NCBI RefSeq assembly: GCF_000149955.1
Contig: NC_030995.1
Location: 1,364,001 to 1,428,000 of the forward strand
Origin: Fusarium oxysporum f. sp. lycopersici 4287
Lineage: Eukaryota > Ascomycota > Sordariomycetes > Hypocreales > Nectriaceae
DNA length: 64,000 bases
Direction: 5' to 3'
The notes under the pieces were generated by a model. It saw nothing but the letters and a program-made list of their open reading frames with translations. It was not told the origin of the DNA and did no database searches. The position numbers were made by a program, and so were the translations under genes. Each line of letters starts with the position of its first letter. Position 1 is the stretch's first letter. Of this stretch, positions 43,919 to 53,858 are shown one piece after another.

Positions 43919-46379
43919 TCAACATTCTTTAGCAACATCGCCACTTGGCATTGAAACCGAATACTCGAGTCCCAACTTTACGGCCTTGCCCGCATTCAGC
44001 GAGACCTCCCACGAAACCTGTCCGCTCTTCTTAAGAGATGCCATAGCTTTGCCCCAGTCTTTATCCTCTGCAGCCTCACGTCCAGGAGCACCAGTCGCTT
44101 GGCGCGGTCCTTCGACAGTTAAACCTCGAGGGCTGAGTAACTCAACTCGGAGGCGATCATCCTCTGAAACAGGGATTTGATCCAGCACCAGGAGGCTGAT
44201 GGGCTTTTTGGCAGTTACGCGGGTATTGTGGACTGTGACAGCTCGAACATAGACAGAGCTGTCTTCCTTGCTGAACACTCCGCTCGTGCTTCTTCGAACA
44301 TCAGGCTTGGGGTACATAACTCTGATCGCCGAGTCCACACCCAGACTAAGAGTGAAGACCTCACCGGAGCTACATCGAGGAATTTTGGTCTGCCCCATGA
44401 AGCTGCCGTCGAGCGTCAAGCTCGCAGGCCCACGCAATAAAGTAAGTTTACTATTGTTCTTGAGTTTGGCCTTGAGATAAGCCGCTGGCTGATATTTGGC
44501 CACGATAGTATGGCTGAATAGAACATTCGTAAACTGCAGGCGAGCAACACGTTGCTTCGAGACGGTGAACTTGGGCACGAGAGTCTTGAGGCCGGGAAGA
44601 TCGAAGGTTGTGGTGAAGCCGGTCTCTTCAACAAGGGAATTTTGGAATTCGAGGGATGGCTGAGCATCCGTCATAGTTGTATCTTCATCTAGCAAGGCAT
44701 CGAAGTCGTCGTTAGAGGAGAAGTCCATCTGCGCCATTCCTGGGAATTGCTGCTGCTGTTGCTGCATCTGTTGCTGCATCTGTTGGGGCTGTGCCATCTG
44801 ATTCTGCACCATCTGACTCTGCACCATCATGTTGTGTGACATGGGCGGTCGCATCTGCGACCCCTGAGCTTGCGCTCGCGCTTGTTGCGCCATCATCGCA
44901 GCAGCAGGGGGAGGAGGAGCAGGCGGGCCCGTGGAATCCTGCTCCTGTCTAGCCATCATCAGCCTCTTCTTGTTCTGCTGTTCCAACATCATCAACTGCA
45001 TCTGATAGTCATTCAGAGCGTGGCCTGGAAGACCAAACATTTCGCGCCTGAAGTTAGGAGGCTGCTGTGGTGCTTGTTTCTTGTTACGCCATGTGGCCTG
45101 TTGCTGAAGTTCCACCACACTTTCAAAAGCACCACTCTCGGCAGATGAGGACTTCTTGTTGCCCAGCTTGATACGCCAGGGTGTGAGACTGGGAATTGAC
45201 TCGTCAAGGCTCGAAGATGTGGCCTGAGAAGTGGACAGTGTGATCTTACAGTTTTCCCATGTCTCAGATGTTGTGTTATGCAGACCAGCATCGAAGCAAA
45301 GCGTACCCGTGGAGTCAACAGTTGACAGCTGGATGTCATAACTGGGAGTCCAGAATGCCGAGTTGGTGACATATGACAACACAAGGTTGCAGGAGGATGT
45401 CTCTTCTAGGTCTGCAGTCTTGCTCCTGGGCCGCTGAACAAGTTCAACCTCGCTGGATACAGATTCCCGGCGAGACGAAGCCGGCGTGTAGGATGAGCTC
45501 ACCTCAAGTTGTATGTGTATGGTATAGCAGAACAGCGGCCAGCAACGTGAGCGCTCGTTGCGAATACGCTCCTTCTCCTTGCGCTTCTCCTCTTGACGCT
45601 TCTGGCGCTGTTCCTGCTTTTTCTGGACGGCTTTCTGGATTCTGGCCTTGTTCTTGGCCTCCTTCTTCTGAAACTTGTTTCCAAGCTTGTTCAAGCGCAT
45701 CTGCTCCTTGGTAGCCTTGTTAATGGCCTCCGTGAGTTCTCGCTCCCTCTGCACGCCGACTAGACGTTCTTCAAAAGCTTTTTGGTGTTCTTGCTTATAT
45801 GTGTCAAGCATCTCACTAATGTTTACACCCTCTCTCTTATCAAGAGACTTGGAGTATATGTCAAGGACCTTGATACGCTCATCAGCATTGCCAATAATTT
45901 CTCTGGCTCGCTGCTGCTCGTCTTTGAGCTCGATGAGTTTCATCTTGGTTTCCAGCAACTCCCCATGTTGCGGCACTTCTGGGGGTTCGCCTTCTCCTTC
46001 TTCTTCATCGTCACTGTCTGAATCGTCATTATCATCGGAATCTGGATAGACTTCATCAAAAAGTTCGCGGTTGGGGAGAAATTCAACACTGATGCCCGTG
46101 ATTGTAGCGGCACCACTGCCTTCAACGGTGACCGAATTCTTGTCAATGGTTGGGCTCAACCCGACAATGGATATCTCGTTGACTCCAGGCTAGCTAGGTA
46201 AGCATAAGGAGAGACATTGGCCAAGAAAGGCGTACCTTGAGAGGCACATCCTTGATTTCTCTCTTGACCTGTGCTTGGGTGGGGAAGAGGGTAACAGAGC
46301 GTGTTCCAAGGTCATGAATCTTGTATTCAACCTTATGGCCAACGTCTGTGTCAAAGGCTGGAGCGGCGAGGTCCATCAT
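43919..46379 (-). CDS. DUF4139/DUF4140 (mucoidy inhibitor A-like) protein
   Basis: Exons 46236-46379 and 43919-46189 (46 bp intron) give 804 residues. The N-terminal DUF4140-type part includes TRSVTLFPTQAQVKREI and, across the splice, LKPGVNEISIVGLSPTIDKN. An acidic stretch and a long Lys/Glu/Gln coiled coil follow (about residues 124-263). The DUF4139 half begins LVLSYVTNSAFWTPSYDIQL and ends FTLSLGVDSAIRVMYPKPD with VSLNAGKAVKLGLEYSVSMP. A fungal insertion of Gln/Met/Pro repeats lies at about 488-548. The family is named after a bacterial mucoidy inhibitor; in fungi its function is unknown. The minus-strand leader is CT-rich (46380-46570). Confidence 0.88.
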
Positions 46380-47602
46380 GATGAAGAGGTCTGGATGGGA
46401 TAGCTCTTGGAGGCAGCAACAACACGAGAAGGTGTCACGATGATGGACTGGAAGGAAGAAGTATAAGAAAGTAGGATGGTACGATGAGAGGCTATCTTGT
46501 TGAGACAGACCAAGATGTTCGAGGACAGGAGAAGTGAATGTAAATGGAAGAGGTGAAGAGGAAGAGGACTGCTGAGCATGCCAAAACAGAGGACAGAGGG
46601 GGGAACACGAGATACTTATACTCGGACGACAGATGCTGGGGTCCAGGCAGATGGCAGTTCGGAAGTCACTTGTACCGGAATAAGGCAGAAAAAACCATAG
46701 CGGACAGTTTGACGTGAGGTTGAAAAAGATGGAGGTCCTGATAGGTGAAGAGCTTGATCACCACTAACACGATGCCGAGCATTCAAAGAACATTCAGTGA
46801 TGTAAAGTAGCCAATTGGTAGCAATTGACCTTTGTGATGAAAAAGGTGATATACATTTTTAGCAAGATAAGAAGATACGGAAAATATCATTACCAGAGCG
46901 GCCGACTCTAACGGATGCTTCATCTCTTATACGAAAGAGAGACGAGAGCGCGAGGGGACAGGAGTAAGAAGGGAAATTGGTGGGGGGCGAGGTCCCTGGG
47001 GTCTTCAGGGTCTGCCTGCTGATTTATCTGGGTGCCTTATACTAATGCCTGAAGCTTCAGGTGTCATCCTATTCCCAGGCCACAACATCAGGCTCTCACT
47101 GTATTTTTTTATACCTAGCATTGGATATTGTTAAGGTGAGCTGCATGCTTACAAAATACTTTACTTTACAATGTTGGCAAGTGTTTGAGTATTTTTCTTT
47201 TCTATTTGCATAGGCAAACCTCGCACCAGATAGTCAGCTTGTCAGTTGGAGTTCTCTCCAACACGCACCCTGTAGCTGGATATGGAGAATCAAGGTTGCT
47301 TGTATGCTGCTCTGAATAACGAACAGACCCCAATGTTTGCTTGAGAAAAGCCATATGATTATTGAAAACGAGAGTATTGGATGTGCCGTATGCCAAATCT
47401 CCAGTTCAAACCCTTAATAAGTCAAACGTCCAGATGACATCTTGTGGTTTGCTCACCACCTTACACGGCATCGCAATCAACCTCACCAAACCTGAACCGG
47501 ATCCTGATACAATGCTTCTCAGCATCTATAAATGCGAGCACTATCGCCAGCATGCTTTCCCTTTGAGACGCATGCAGAACCATCTTGGGTGCTCTCTAAA
47601 GC
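46380..47602. promoter_or_regulatory. Divergent promoter region with CT-rich leader for the DUF4139 gene
   Basis: The first 190 bp are GA-rich on the plus strand, so the minus-strand leader is pyrimidine-rich. The rest is mixed, AT-richer near 47100-47200. No gene seen. Confidence 0.45.
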
Positions 47603-48466
47603 ATGTTCAGGCAGTATCGCTTTTATGATCACTATCAACGTCACCAATTGTACCCCAGAAGAAGTCGTGCACAAATTCCGCAGAGAATCAACATGGCTGG
47701 TGACAGGCGTCGTCACTTGAATGGAATCGCTGAGATCGATTATGGCGACGATTTTGAAGATCTCGGTAAGCCACACGACATGGCCTTTAGACGCCGGCCT
47801 CCATTCGTTCCAGGACCTGGTGGAAGACAAAACATCATCATTGTACACTCAAGAGTCGGACAATTGAGGAGGAGATACAGTGTCGACCAAGAAGTCCTGT
47901 TCAATCTCCTACCCAGAGTCCAGGAGGCACCGAGACGCGGAGCGCTGGTACTGAGCACCTACTTTCGCGAGCCATACTTGGAAAATCATCCAGAGGATTT
48001 GATGAACTGGGCTCTCGACTTTGTGTTCCAGCACCTATCAGAATTCACCAGCATTGAAGCGATGGAAATGTTCGGCGTTGCTATGCAGGACATTGAAAGT
48101 GATCCAGTCCGTGGTCGTGCAGTCAATGAATGGGCTGCTCAAATGCATGCTCTGTGCATCGTGCTCAGCAATGATCAAGGGCTAGGATGTTCAGAAGACC
48201 TTCTCAGCAGAATTCTCGACTTTTTCGAATTTCTCATCCAAGAAGTTCATAACATTTTGGGATGGAATCAAGCTGCGGTTCTCTTTGAAGCTTTTGCAAA
48301 CATTGTCCGGACAAATCGAGGGGATCAGGTGCAGCAGATTCGAAGGATCTGGAACCAATTCGACCCGGAGGTTCAGCAGCAGATATTGGCTGACATTAGG
48401 AGTGCACTGCCTGTCGAGGGCATGGATGATATGGCGCACCGCATGTATCGAACATTGGGGTACTAG
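47603..48466 (+). CDS. Unrecognised helical protein
   Basis: A 287-codon frame from ATG 47603; a second ATG at 47693 (MAGDRRRHLNG) would give 257 residues and is an equal candidate. The N-terminus is basic and Arg-rich. From about residue 95 the protein reads as regular amphipathic helices: DQEVLFNLLPRVQEAPRRGA, WALDFVFQHLSEFTSIEAME, LLSRILDFFEFLIQEVHNIL, QQIRRIWNQFDPEVQQQILA. This gives a HEAT-like or four-helix impression. No catalytic or metal motif is present. No homologue is recognised; it may be a lineage-specific gene. The unbroken frame with steady helical periodicity argues that it is real. Confidence 0.6.
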   Translation: MFRQYRFYDHYQRHQLYPRRSRAQIPQRINMAGDRRRHLNGIAEIDYGDDFEDLGKPHDMAFRRRPPFVPGPGGRQNIIIVHSRVGQLRRRYSVDQEVLFNLLPRVQEAPRRGALVLSTYFREPYLENHPEDLMNWALDFVFQHLSEFTSIEAMEMFGVAMQDIESDPVRGRAVNEWAAQMHALCIVLSNDQGLGCSEDLLSRILDFFEFLIQEVHNILGWNQAAVLFEAFANIVRTNRGDQVQQIRRIWNQFDPEVQQQILADIRSALPVEGMDDMAHRMYRTLGY

Positions 48467-48833
48467 AAGTCACCAGAAGCTAGAATGAGGACTAAGAAGA
48501 GAATCCGGTCATTTTGTGAATAGTTGTGCAGTATTCAATAGTTGCCAATCACATCACATCATGAATTGCATAATTCATCCCCAGCCTCATGAATTCCATC
48601 ACCCCACCTCTCGCTCAGCCTATCCCCCCGGCCACTCGGACGGCCTCGTTTATTCATTCACCAGCCTCTCTCGCTCTCCACCACAATTGTAGCCAGCGCA
48701 TACATACATACTCATTCTTTGTCGGTCACCTTGGGCAGAAAATCACCGGTTGGGTGAGCTGTCACGGACAATTTATTCGTCTGTTCAATTATACGTCGTT
48801 ATTTGAGCCAAGACTGAAACCTGAACGCCCATA
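48467..48833. other. Intergenic, promoter of the next gene
   Basis: CT-rich from about 48585 to 48720, the likely 5' leader of the following plus-strand gene. No other feature seen. Confidence 0.5.
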
Positions 48834-49898
48834 ATGTCTGATACTCGCAAGTCAAACAAGTCACCGCTTCAATCGCTGGATCCTCAGCCCATCCGAACTC
48901 CATCTCCCTCTCGGGACCGTGACCGAGAGCGAGACCGGCGGGATCGTGCTTTTGATCGAGGTCCAGAGAGAGCAAAGTCATATCCAGGCCCCGAATCTCA
49001 ATATGCTCCTCAACCTTATGGACCTCAGAACTACAATCCCCAGGATTATGCCAATCAGAGCTATAATCCTCAGAATTACGACTCACCGGGCTACAACCAG
49101 CCTTACAACCCGCAGAACTACCCTCCTGTATCAGGCCCTCAAACTGGTCCAGGCAACCTCCCGATCCGTCCTGCCTCTGAATCATATCTTCCCAACCATG
49201 CCGGAGCCATGGCTACCGCATCAGCCCAGCAAATGGTCCCCGCCACAGCACCGAGTGACCTGCGAGAGTTACAAGCTCTTAGAGTGAACTGCCAGTTCAA
49301 TCTGCGCGAGTACATGAGCCTGCAGCGTCAGCGACGAGGTGGCGATTCTGCCGTCTCTGCTTATGAGCTTGAGACCCGGATTCGAAACCAGACCAACATG
49401 GTCCTGAATGATCTGAGGATCCTGCAGGGGGAGGTGCGCAGCATCGCTAAAGAAGCCGAGAACCATCGATGGCGAAGATGGATCATCGGAGGAGCTATGT
49501 AAGTAAATTACACGTCCCACTCGCTTGAACCCAAGCAATTGACTAACTTCGACAGTGCTACGTTCATTCCCTTCATCCGCCGCTTCTGGCGCCGAAACGA
49601 CGATGACGAAGATTCTCACTCATCAGCCAACGACACCGAGTACGCCTTCAAAAAGTCAAAGGGTCTTCTCGAGCACATCAAGAATGGTATACTTGGCAAA
49701 GGCCGCTTCGCCAAATTGGCTTTCTTTGTATTTGCCGTGCTCGTTGTGTTCTCTAATGAAGTGTCTATTCGAGTAGCTCGGACTGTGCAGAAGAGGCTTA
49801 AGAAGCTGACAGCGAGAATCGAGCACGGTGATCCGGATATCGATGAGAAGGACATGAAGCTCCTCGAGGGCTGGCGATGGAGGGTTCTACTGTGGTAA
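48834..49898 (+). CDS. Tail-anchored-like membrane protein with NPQNY repeats, unrecognised
   Basis: Exons 48834-49498 and 49556-49898 (57 bp intron) give 335 residues. The start is Arg/Asp-rich (SPSRDRDRERDRRDR). Residues about 58-105 repeat a Tyr/Pro/Asn/Gln unit (PQNYNPQDY, QSYNPQNY, QPYNPQNYPP). A helical segment (LRELQALRVNCQFNLREYMS and ETRIRNQTNMVLNDLRILQG) precedes WRRWIIGGAIATFIPFIRRF over the splice. A membrane helix at about 283-300 (LAFFVFAVLVVFSNEV) is followed by a basic stretch and a short C-terminus. One or two membrane passes are likely. I do not recognise the family; a membrane-bound scaffold is only a guess. Confidence 0.75.
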
Positions 49899-50297
49899 GA
49901 CAGTGCCACTATGATGACATGAAAGGTACATAAGATGAGGATATGATTGAAACGAAGCCGAGGCGATTGCATTTACTGAATGGTTTTTATTGTAAGATTG
50001 CAGTTTATCTACCTGTATGATCTCATGAGTTTTCAATACATCCATGGTTGCAAATCAAATGATGGGAGTTTTCTGGTAACAATTGCAAATGAACTGCTTG
50101 CTTGTGTTTATGGGAGTCTGTGCCTACAAGTCATCGCTAATTTATGAGACCTCCACTGACATCACTGATCCCTGCAAACTCATCTCCATCATAGAAAGTA
50201 GCAGGTGTCACAACTTACACCCATCAAAAGTATCTGAAGGAATCCTCACAGAAGGAAATCCTTCATATGACCCGAGAAAACCAAGTCGACCATCAAA
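49899..50297. other. Intergenic, promoter of the METTL16-type gene
   Basis: AT-rich spacer without recognisable features. Confidence 0.5.
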
Positions 50298-51848
50298 ATG
50301 GGCGGCAAACGCAAAGCCTCACAAGACCTTCGGGGTCACTCGCTCCCTGTCGACCAAACGTTGACCCTTGAAGGTCCCCCAGAAGATGCAAAATCTCGAG
50401 ATAGTCACTTTGCCGAGCTATACTCAAAAGCGCCAGACTTTCAGCAGCTTGCTCTTCAAGATGCAGATTTTGCGCGATTGTGAATACTTCTATCCTCAAA
50501 ATGGACGAGAATTCCATCTAATAAATCATCGCAGGTGGGAGAAACACAAAACTGATTTCTTCAATGATCCGGAATGTGTCATGCAATTGACGAAATCACT
50601 TCTCAAGCTGGACTTCGGACTGAAGCTTGAACTCCCTGACGATCGACTATGCCCTCCTGTGAGTTTTATCTCATTTCTTGACGCGTTTTATGATCTGACG
50701 CGCCCGTAGGTTCTCAACCGGCACAACTATCTCATGTGGCTAAAAGGCCTCCTTGACAGCACTTCTTATGAGAAACAGGATAGGAAAATCGTTGGATTAG
50801 ACATTGGTACTGGCGCAAGTTGCATATATCCTTTGATGGGTTGCACTGAACGTGATTGGGACTTTATCGCCACTGGTAATCCTTTCACCACCCGTTGACC
50901 AGGGCACCGCTAATCAAAGCAGACATCGATCCAAAAAGCCTCGAGTATGCTCGCAAGAACGTGGCGCTGAACGGCCTCGATAACAGGATCAAAGTCGTGG
51001 AGCGAAAGCCAACCGATGCCCTAATTCCGCTCGATGATCTAAATGTTAACAGCATTTCTTTCACCATGTCAAACCCACCTTTCTATAAATCCGAAGAAGA
51101 GTTACTGGAGAGCGCGAAGCAAAAGTCTCGCCCGCCTTTTACAGCATGTACAGGAGCTAAGGTTGAGATGGTGACCGACGGCGGCGAAGTCGAGTTTGTT
51201 GATCGCATGCTCAAAGAGTCGCTCGCCCTTCAAGAACGTGTGCAGTGGTACACATCCATGTTCGGATTTCTCACAAGCTTGATCGAGTTTGTGGACAAAT
51301 TGAGAGAACACAAAATCGACAATTATGGTGTCACGGAGTTTATTCAGGGCAGCAAAACAAGGAGATGGGCTGTTGCATGGAGTTTCGGAAACATGAGACC
51401 AGCCCAATCAGTTGCACGCGGCATCAAAACAGCAGTTTCAAAAAACGTGCTTCCAGAGATCACAGAAGAGAGAGTCGTCGATATACCCCTTCAAGAGAAA
51501 ATTGGCGACTTTGCAGATCGTTTTCGATCTGAACTCGAGAAGCTGGACTTGATCACCTGGGAATGGGACACTGAGCGCCTGGAAGGGATCGGACGAGCAG
51601 CAGGTCGCGTCTGGGCACGAGCTTGGCGTCGTAGAAAGCAAAGAGGGGGGACTGAAGACCAAAAGGTGGTAGACGTAAAGTGCGAGTTTGCTTTCAAGGT
51701 TTCCATACGGGTTGGTAAGGATGATGTGGCAGTCCATTGTCGATGGCTTGAAGGTCACAATCCTGTCACTTTCGAGAGTTTCAGGGGATATCTGAAGAAG
51801 ACTGCACGATCTAACATCAATCCTCAGAGCACCGAGAACAAAGCATAG
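50298..51848 (+). CDS. METTL16-type RNA N6-adenine methyltransferase
   Basis: Four exons, 50298-50479, 50535-50658, 50710-50875 and 50923-51848, give 465 residues. The N-terminal block FAELYSKAPDFQQLALQDAD plus FNDPECVMQLTKSLLKLDFG is the RNA-binding arm of the METTL16/DUF890 family. The Rossmann core has the SAM loop VGLDIGTGASCIYPL and ATDIDPKSLEYARKN. The catalytic N6-adenine motif NPPF is at residues 208-211. METTL16 methylates U6 snRNA at the ACAGA box, and in animals MAT2A mRNA. The basic C-terminal part (AGRVWARAWRRRKQRGG, then VKCEFAFKVSIRV) resembles a reduced vertebrate conserved region. The joins are supported because each restores family sequence. Confidence 0.92.
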
Positions 51849-51936
51849 AGTCGAAGGGTATCTGGGGCTGAGTCTGCAAATGGGATTGTGCGGCATAACC
51901 GCTAAAAGTACGAATAGTAATACACAGATGTTCCAA

Positions 51937-53142
51937 CTAAGCTCTAACTCTTAGTCGGAAGCCTTCAAGATCAGCCAAAACTTCCTCTCTACTCTTCCCG
52001 TTTACCAATGCAACTCGAATAATGTCTTGCTCCGAATCAGGCGCCATATTCTCGTTTCTAGGAGGGTTGTTGTCCAGGTTTGTTGGGAAAGGATAGCCTT
52101 CTCCAATAGCAGCAATAAACATCTGGACTTCATCACTGAGACCTTGCTCTCTATATGCAGCTGTCAAGACGTCCCACGTACTCTCCACAAGTGGCAATGC
52201 GTCGATTGTTTCCATCGGTTTGCCGAATGCACTGCTGATTTGGACGAGATTAACAAGGCGATTGATGTCCACAGACTTATTCTCGCCTGCTGCATGGAAA
52301 AGAGCAGGGTTGAACCATAAACCGTCGCCCTTCTTCAACTGAAGTGAGATATAGTTGTCTAGGAAGAACTCGTTAAACTCGGGAAGATGATACGCCATGT
52401 AGCCAGGCGCAAATGCCTGACTGAACGGCAAAAGTCTTGTTGGACCGCTCTCAAGAGGTACATCGACGTGTGCTATAGCGCCTTGCAGAGTCAAGCATTG
52501 GCTTGCAACTTGCATTGCCCTGGGATACCTTCCACAGTTCTCAGCAGACATGAAACCTAGGTGATAGTCGCGGTGGGAAACTTGAGGCTGCCCTCCAGGC
52601 CGGACGTTGTTGACTTGAGTAGTGATGCGATACCCTGGACCAAGCCATGAAGAGAAGATGAGGTCGAGGTAGGGATTCGAAAAGTAGTTGAAGAAGGAGT
52701 CTGGGTCTTGGAGACCATGTTTACTGAACGAATTCCAAATCCGATCGTTTTTACCAGCACTTGCAAAGTGATCGCCTGTTGTTTTGGTACCCTGGCTCTC
52801 CCTTTTGATGATATTATTGAAGGCAGCTGTTGACTTGTTGATCACGTCCAAGTTGGTGTAAAGACCAGCTGTGACGAAAACACCAGGGCCATACAAAAGG
52901 ATTTTGTACCATTCGCCTTGGAGAGCGGACTTTTGGTTTTCTGTAAGGGTTGAAAAGTTGGAAAGATTGTAAACAGGTACGTTCTCCTTGATGTCTGCAG
53001 CGAGTGGATAGTCTTGTTTGGTGACTTTTTGAGAGCAAAGTTTCTTGAAGGCATCAAGAGAAGGAGGAGGAGATAGTTTGAAAAGACGGTTGTGTCCATG
53101 TTCCGCCATGATGTAATTGACTGCATTTCCGTTGGTGGACAT
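51937..53142 (-). CDS. PhyH-like 2-oxoglutarate/Fe(II) dioxygenase
   Basis: A 401-residue intronless protein. The iron-binding triad is legible: H190-R-D192 (QVSHRDYHLGFM) and distal H283 (FNPALFHAAGENKS), with R295 (DINRLVNLVQ) as the likely 2-oxoglutarate ligand. The DVPLESGPTRLLPFSQAF block between them is typical of PhyH-fold enzymes. The N-terminal 90 residues (AFKKLCSQKVTKQDYPLAAD, NFSTLTENQKSALQGEWYK) form a helical cap. Members hydroxylate small molecules, but the substrate here is unknown. It is different in sequence from the PhyH gene at 12095-13139, so the two are not recent duplicates. It has no presequence. Confidence 0.85.
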   Translation of the reverse strand: MSTNGNAVNYIMAEHGHNRLFKLSPPPSLDAFKKLCSQKVTKQDYPLAADIKENVPVYNLSNFSTLTENQKSALQGEWYKILLYGPGVFVTAGLYTNLDVINKSTAAFNNIIKRESQGTKTTGDHFASAGKNDRIWNSFSKHGLQDPDSFFNYFSNPYLDLIFSSWLGPGYRITTQVNNVRPGGQPQVSHRDYHLGFMSAENCGRYPRAMQVASQCLTLQGAIAHVDVPLESGPTRLLPFSQAFAPGYMAYHLPEFNEFFLDNYISLQLKKGDGLWFNPALFHAAGENKSVDINRLVNLVQISSAFGKPMETIDALPLVESTWDVLTAAYREQGLSDEVQMFIAAIGEGYPFPTNLDNNPPRNENMAPDSEQDIIRVALVNGKSREEVLADLEGFRLRVRA

Positions 53143-53858
53143 ATTGAAAAGGTGTTTTCGTCGTGGTAGATAGACACTTGGAGCAGAGTCAGTTCAGGAT
53201 GTGGTGGGAAACCTTCGTCAAGAAATACCTTTTGTTCGGGGAGAAAACCGAACAAAGCAACAACGATTTTGACCATTGACGATTCAAATGTGCGTCAGAA
53301 CATCAGATGTTCTTCTCAGACGAACCGATGATAGGATACTCCTGTATCACAAACATGCTGGGGCCAAGCATAGTGATACAAGAGGTCATGAATGGCCGAA
53401 TAATTTAACCGAATAATTTAAGCATATAGAAGAGCCAATCAGTGTAAATAAAACCAACAAGCTATAGTAATAGATGCATGCATACATGCTTTGGAGATCG
53501 CAAATGCGGGGATAACATATGTCACTTTCCAGACCAGTTGGCAACATAATCGCCATGAATGATCTGAATAGGCATCGGGTTCAACAAACTAGTACTAAGA
53601 CACTTGTGTTGATGACAAGAGATAGAGGCAATCAATTTCGATCAGTAGATACACCATTGGCTTGATGTCAACCATTAGGAGTGAACAATTTTGAACAGAT
53701 GTTGTCACAATCAAGACTGATGTTTTACTCTTTTTATTTTAGAGATCATGCTTTTGATCTCGGTCGTTATTCTGTGAGGCTTTCCCACCTCGTCATTATC
53801 ATGCTAAATAAAACAAATCCCTTTTTGCTCGCTCAAATTCTTTTACGCAACTCCCACT
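53143..53858. other. Intergenic with a 13 bp tandem repeat
   Basis: AT-rich spacer between two minus-strand genes. It includes a perfect 13 bp tandem pair at 53396-53421. A 62-codon frame at 53681 shows nothing recognisable. Confidence 0.5.
53396..53421. repeat. Perfect tandem pair CCGAATAATTTAA
   Basis: Two head-to-tail 13 bp copies, upstream of the PhyH-like gene at 51937-53142. Role unknown. Confidence 0.8.

Noticed and set aside
12095..53142. The two PhyH-family genes as a recent duplication
   Set aside because: Their sequences share only the metal-binding pattern; lengths, presequence and intron content differ.
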